From: CAYMCV01 sp964389005
GTDB lineage: Bacteria > Bacillota > Clostridia > Lachnospirales > Lachnospiraceae
Direction of reading: 5' to 3'
Length of the DNA: 7,123 nucleotides
NCBI GenBank assembly: GCA_964389005.1
Contig: CAYMCV010000121.1
Location: forward strand, 1-7,123
A program made the translations under genes and the position numbers. Shown one piece after another: positions 5,994 through 7,123 of the stretch (its first letter is position 1; every line of letters begins with the position of its first letter). The notes below the pieces were generated by a model, which worked only from the letters and a program-made list of their open reading frames with translations, was not told the DNA's origin and did no database searches.

Positions 5994-6054
5994 TTGCGCC
6001 GCTCTCCTTCCTGTTTTTGCGCCCACACTTCTCACATCTAAAAAGGCTTGCGCC
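5994..6054. repeat. Three direct copies of TTGCGCC in the truB-ribF gap
   Basis: TTGCGCC occurs at 5994-6000, 6017-6023 and 6048-6054 on the plus strand (GGCGCAA on the coding strand), irregularly spaced by 23 and 31 nt. The first copy directly abuts the ribF ATG; the third is part of a small GGC-GCAA-GCC hairpin followed by five T residues, too short to call a terminator. Function unknown; it may be chance. Confidence 0.5.
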
Positions 6055-6080
6055 AAGAAGAACTCTATTATTAACATATT

Positions 6081-6980
6081 TTATCTAACTCTTGCGAAAA
6101 AAAGTTTACGCGGAAGCATTCTCCCTTGCGTGTAAATATATACACCATAAAATAGCCCGTCCTGTGCATAAATCCGAAACCACTCATCTTCGTTCGGATT
6201 TACTTCCTCACAAACTTGCGTAAGCGTCAACGGATTGCCATTATCGGCATAAATCTTCGCTTCCGTCTTAACCGTTAGGCTTCGATATGCAGAAAAAATG
6301 CTATCGGTTGGATGAATTTTGTCTTGTAAAGTCCCTGTTTGTACGGCTTCTTCCAATTGTTGAAGCGTGATTGCTTCTTCAATGCCAAAACCTGCGGTTC
6401 TCGTCCGCACCAACGCTTTCATTGTTGCACCGCACCCCAATTTCTGTCCGATGTCATGACACAATGTCCTGATATATGTCCCCTTGGAACAAGTGATGCG
6501 CATACGAACCTCGGGTAACGCAATCTCTTGAATCTCAATGTCAAAAATTTCGATTTGTCTCGATTTTCGCTCCACCGTTTCACCGGCACGTGCCATATCA
6601 CAAAGTTTGCGTCCGTTAACTTTCAATGCCGAATACATCGGCGGAATCTGTTCAATGATACCGATAAAAGAAGCCACCGCCTCCCGCACCGACTCTTCGG
6701 ATACCGTTACATCGCACATTTGCAATACGTTACCTCCAATGTCCTGTGTATCCGTCTCTAAACCTAAAAGCATGACCGCCTCATATGACTTGACTGTATC
6801 GGTCAACATATCACATAATTTGGTTGCTCCACCGATACACACCGGCAAAACCCCCGTTGCATCCGGGTCCAAAGTCCCCGTATGCCCGATTTTTCGGATT
6901 TTTAGGATTCCCCGCATCTTTGCAACAACATCAAAAGACGTAAACCCTTTTTCTTTATTGATAACAATTATTCCGTCCAT
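6081..6980 (-). CDS. truB: tRNA pseudouridine-55 synthase
   Basis: TruB isomerises uridine 55 in the T-loop of nearly all elongator tRNAs to pseudouridine and also acts as a tRNA folding chaperone. At 299 residues it is full length. Motifs in order: GHTGTLDPDATGVL (32-45) with the catalytic aspartate D38; KSYEA (64-68) with the active-site tyrosine Y66; PPMYSALKVNGRKL (113-126); CSKGTYIRTLCHDIG (164-178); and ALVRTRTAGF (189-198). The C-terminal 60-70 residues form the small TruB C-terminal/PUA-like part that touches the tRNA. The ATG at 6980 is 7 nt after the stop of the upstream DHH gene, with only a weak AGGT ribosome binding site, so it is probably translationally coupled to it. The neighbours (nrnA upstream, ribF downstream) match the conserved Firmicutes arrangement. 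Confidence 0.97.
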   Translation of the reverse strand: MDGIIVINKEKGFTSFDVVAKMRGILKIRKIGHTGTLDPDATGVLPVCIGGATKLCDMLTDTVKSYEAVMLLGLETDTQDIGGNVLQMCDVTVSEESVREAVASFIGIIEQIPPMYSALKVNGRKLCDMARAGETVERKSRQIEIFDIEIQEIALPEVRMRITCSKGTYIRTLCHDIGQKLGCGATMKALVRTRTAGFGIEEAITLQQLEEAVQTGTLQDKIHPTDSIFSAYRSLTVKTEAKIYADNGNPLTLTQVCEEVNPNEDEWFRIYAQDGLFYGVYIYTQGRMLPRKLFFARVR

Positions 6981-6987
6981 TGATAAC

Positions 6988-7123
6988 CTATGCTTTCAAA
7001 GACTCACAAACCTGTGCAACCAAACGCTCAATCAAACGTTCACTGTCTTCCTTCACGTAGAATCCAGATGCCCGTCGATGTCCGCCTCCACCATATGTAA
7101 CCGCAACCGCAGATACATCCACC
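6988..7123 (-). CDS. nrnA: DHH-family phosphoesterase (NrnA-like oligoribonuclease/pAp phosphatase), C-terminal 44 residues
   Basis: Only the 3' end is inside the window; the frame is open to the edge and stops with TAG at 6990-6988. The visible 44 residues contain VTYGGGGHRRASGFYV (8-23), where GGGGHRRASGF is the signature of the DHHA1 substrate-binding domain found at the C-terminus of DHH phosphoesterases. NrnA-type members remove mononucleotides from nano-RNA and dephosphorylate pAp, and a gene of this family typically sits between rbfA and truB in Firmicutes. The family assignment is firm from the motif; the NrnA name rests on the position upstream of truB. The N-terminal DHH motif is outside the window. 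Confidence 0.82.
   Translation of the reverse strand, partial: VDVSAVAVTYGGGGHRRASGFYVKEDSERLIERLVAQVCESLKA

Noticed and set aside
5802..6077. Minus-strand ORF of 91 codons starting just after truB
   Set aside because: It overlaps the start of ribF in a different frame; the ribF frame has the FDGIHLGHQ motif and a ribosome binding site.

Overview
The window comes from the chromosome of a moderately AT-rich, Gram-positive Clostridia-like bacterium (Bacillota; the gene set and protein flavour resemble Lachnospiraceae, but I have not searched a database). The evidence is the strong AGGAGG-type ribosome binding sites, sigma-A type promoters, a secreted SH3/NlpC-P60 wall hydrolase, and the core run nrnA-truB-ribF ... 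rpsO-pnp, which is typical of Firmicutes translation/RNA-metabolism loci. Every gene I accept is on the minus strand, so transcription runs from high to low coordinates. I see no RNA genes, IS elements, CRISPR arrays or phage genes.

Layout in the direction of transcription. (1) 7123-5075: the 3' end of a DHH-family phosphoesterase (nrnA-like), then truB (tRNA pseudouridine-55 synthase) 7 nt downstream, then ribF (riboflavin kinase/FAD synthetase). A weak AT-rich terminator candidate follows ribF. (2) 4816-3179: a Na+/phosphate cotransporter-like membrane protein with a C-terminal PhoU-like domain. It is preceded by a roughly 260-nt leader/intergenic region that holds a 7-1-7 palindrome. (3) 3018-1921: a secreted two-SH3 NlpC/P60 cell-wall endopeptidase with its own good promoter. 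Its 5' UTR carries a sequence matching the WalR (YycF) box exactly. (4) 1765-1499: rpsO (ribosomal protein S15) with an extended -10 promoter and a leader of about 85 nt that could fold against its own ribosome binding site. (5) A strong intrinsic terminator at 1413-1384, then a structured leader, then pnp (PNPase), cut by the window edge after 404 codons.

How the parts fit: truB, nrnA, rpsO and pnp belong to the conserved translation/RNA-turnover neighbourhood, and ribF is its usual passenger. The envelope hydrolase and the phosphate-type transporter sit between ribF and rpsO, where I would not expect them, and the hydrolase at least has its own promoter. The most interesting signals are regulatory: the WalR-like box placed downstream of the hydrolase promoter (suggesting repression rather than activation), a possible S15 autogenous switch, and a terminator plus Shine-Dalgarno-pairing leader between rpsO and pnp. 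I see no wholly new multi-gene system here; the coding genes are recognisable families.
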